From: Conoideocrella luteorostrata
Lineage: Eukaryota > Ascomycota > Sordariomycetes > Hypocreales > Clavicipitaceae
Direction: 5' to 3'
DNA length: 57,835 bases
Assembly (NCBI GenBank): GCA_032433595.1
Contig: JASWJB010000288.1
Coordinates: 1-57,835 of the forward strand
Under the pieces are notes generated by a model. The model did not search any database and had not been told where the DNA came from. It saw only the letters and a list, made by a program, of their open reading frames with translations. Position numbers and translations under genes: made by a program. Below are positions 56,545 through 57,835 of the stretch, in pieces; position 1 is the stretch's first letter, and every line of letters begins with the position of its first letter.

Positions 56545-57375
56545 TTACATTGGCAGCTTGGAGCCGACTGGACAAGCTTTGGTCGTAACGGTGACTGTGA
56601 CGGGAGGGGTCTTGGTGCATGTAGGCGTAGCTGTGCAACCCTTGCTGTCAGTGACCGTGGCGGTGACGGTAGAACCAGCAGGGCAAGTTCCAGTGCCAGG
56701 AGGAGGAGCAACGGTGGAAGTGGGAGGAGGAGCACCTTTGGTAGTAGTAGGAGGAGGAGCACCTTTGGTAGTAGTAGGAGGAGGAGCGCCTTTGGTAGTA
56801 GTAGGAGGAGGGGGAACGCCTTTGGTAGTAGTAGGAGGAGGAGGAGAACTGCTGTCTTTGCAGTTGGCTGGACTGAAGGCATCCTGGGCGTCCTGAAGAT
56901 CCTTGATAAGAGGGGCGACAATGCCCTCGGCGATGCTCTGGGCATCGGCGGGCACCTTGCCGACAATGCTCTTGATTAGATCTTGAGAAGCCGTGTTGAT
57001 GGAAGTGGCTTGCTGGAGAGCCGGGCCGCAGAGGCCAGCAGCAGCGAGAGCATCTCTCTTAGCCTTGAAATCTGCCAGGAGCGCATCACCCTTGGTCTGG
57101 AGAGACTTGGCGGGGGTCTGGAGGCCAAGTGCGTCAGTCAATGACAACTCGGGAAGTGGGTCGACCTTGGTCTTGCCGGCCTTCAAGTCGGCAATGAGCT
57201 TGTTTGATGCTGTCAAGATATTGGTCGGGTCGCTTGTGAAGCCCTTGACAGCAGTGTCCAGACCGTCAAGATCGGTACCGATTCCAGACATGACACCGGT
57301 GATGGTGGCGAGATCACGGATCATGAGGCCGGCAAAGGCGCCAGTGGCCAGAGAAGTCAAGGCAAGGAACTTCAT
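56545..57375 (-). CDS. HsbA-type cell-wall galactomannoprotein / hydrophobic surface-binding protein
   Basis: Single-exon model, 276 residues. A signal peptide (MKFLALTSLATGAFAG) precedes an alpha-helical domain of about 150 residues of the HsbA type (PF12296): ITGVMSGIGTDLDGLDTAV, then DPTNILTASNKLIADLKAG, LGLQTPAKSLQTKGDALL, then AAAGLCGPALQQATSI, which in homologues adheres to hydrophobic surfaces and may recruit hydrolases. A Pro/Thr linker with four to five PPPTTTKGA units follows, probably O-mannosylated, then a short Cys-bearing tail (GTCPAGSTVTATVT, GCTATPTC). No GPI signal is obvious. The stop TAA overlaps a possible donor (AT-GTAAGG), so the C-terminus might be longer if an intron exists. 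Predicted cell wall or secreted. Confidence 0.85.
   Translation of the reverse strand: MKFLALTSLATGAFAGLMIRDLATITGVMSGIGTDLDGLDTAVKGFTSDPTNILTASNKLIADLKAGKTKVDPLPELSLTDALGLQTPAKSLQTKGDALLADFKAKRDALAAAGLCGPALQQATSINTASQDLIKSIVGKVPADAQSIAEGIVAPLIKDLQDAQDAFSPANCKDSSSPPPPTTTKGVPPPPTTTKGAPPPTTTKGAPPPTTTKGAPPPTSTVAPPPGTGTCPAGSTVTATVTDSKGCTATPTCTKTPPVTVTVTTKACPVGSKLPM
56735..56850 (-). repeat. 27-bp coding minisatellite in the HsbA-type gene
   Basis: About four copies of a 27-bp unit encoding PPPTTTKGA, near-identical between units. On the plus strand the same DNA reads as a Ser/Arg-rich frame, which is an artefact of the repeat. Confidence 0.85.
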
Positions 57376-57835
57376 TATTTAGTTCTGTTGGCTGCAAGAC
57401 AGTATCGTAGAGCTAATAGAAGTGTTTAAGAAGGAAGCAAGGTAGCTGATGATGCCCTGATGCTTTCATTGCCTCAACAAGAGCGGAACCATAACTACTA
57501 TTTTATAAAAATCTCAGATAGCCTAACACTATGTCTCACATGTTTTCACGAGTACGCTCTAGCAATAGATTCAGAGCTCAGTTGGATAACTGGCCATCGT
57601 CAACGCGCAATGAAGTCATGGACAAGACACATACAAGGCACGGATTAGATCGATTTCTATCAATGGGCGGAAAAATCATGGCTAGCTGCGCATGTTATGC
57701 TGTAGCTATCCATTTCGAGCCACGTCAATAAACGCCACTCCTGGCATGTGTTTTGCTTATCGAGTCTCGACTCAAGATTGAGCAAACTTACAATATCCAC
57801 GCATCGAGAATTGAGAGCCGGGGGGGGGGGGGGGG
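57376..57835. other. 5' flank of the HsbA-type gene, ending in a G run
   Basis: The presumed promoter of the wall-protein gene. No gene is seen. The window ends with 16 consecutive G (57820-57835). Confidence 0.5.

Noticed and set aside
56392..56979. Ser/Arg-rich plus-strand frame opposite the HsbA-type gene
   Set aside because: Shadow of the 27-bp coding repeat; the minus strand has the signal peptide and family domain.

Overview
The window reads as nuclear DNA of a filamentous ascomycete (Pezizomycotina, most likely a sordariomycete, plausibly Hypocreales). The basis is short GT..AG introns (mostly 53-110 bp) with CTAAC-like branch sites, monocistronic genes on both strands, and fungal-specific families (YBP2-type protein, EAF1/VID21, HsbA-type wall protein, cyanovirin-N homologue, FunK1 kinase, fungal P450). 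The genus cannot be fixed from sequence alone. I rebuilt gene models by hand from reading frame, splice sites and family conservation; none was checked by alignment or RNA.

Layout. (1) 1-18.4 kb is repeat-rich and accessory: a broken beta-lactamase-like gene carrying a solo LTR, several LTR relics, a decayed glycosyltransferase, a small secreted protein, a secreted GH27 alpha-galactosidase with a ricin-type domain, a secreted cyanovirin-N homologue split by a solo LTR, and a five-exon cytochrome P450. (2) 18.4-39.0 kb is a compact, repeat-poor core block: YBP2/glomulin-type protein, SPP2 splicing factor, EAF1/VID21 subunit of NuA4, NHX-type Na+/H+ exchanger, ARL3/ARFRP1 GTPase, exosome subunit RRP45, a short-chain dehydrogenase and a SIRT6/7-like sirtuin. 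(3) 39-57.8 kb is again accessory: GH18 chitinase, an SDR pseudogene broken by a solo LTR, GH31 alpha-glucosidase, a rearranged FunK1 kinase / GH31 alpha-xylosidase-like relic, a small secreted protein with three 34-residue repeats, and an HsbA-type wall protein with Pro/Thr repeats.

The genes do not form one pathway. Core genes serve transcription, splicing, RNA decay, trafficking and ion homeostasis; the flanks carry secreted hydrolases, lectin-like and wall proteins typical of polymer degradation and surface interaction. The most notable signals are: a family of about 200-bp solo LTRs (six copies, three with perfect 5-bp target duplications) that broke at least three genes and carries a conserved CACGTG palindrome beside a TATA box; an in-frame 15-bp minisatellite of about 21 units inside EAF1; a dispersed 9-mer, TACTCCGTA, found at least ten times and only outside coding exons; and the secreted repeat protein at 53.0-53.5 kb. 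I found no clearly new multi-gene system.
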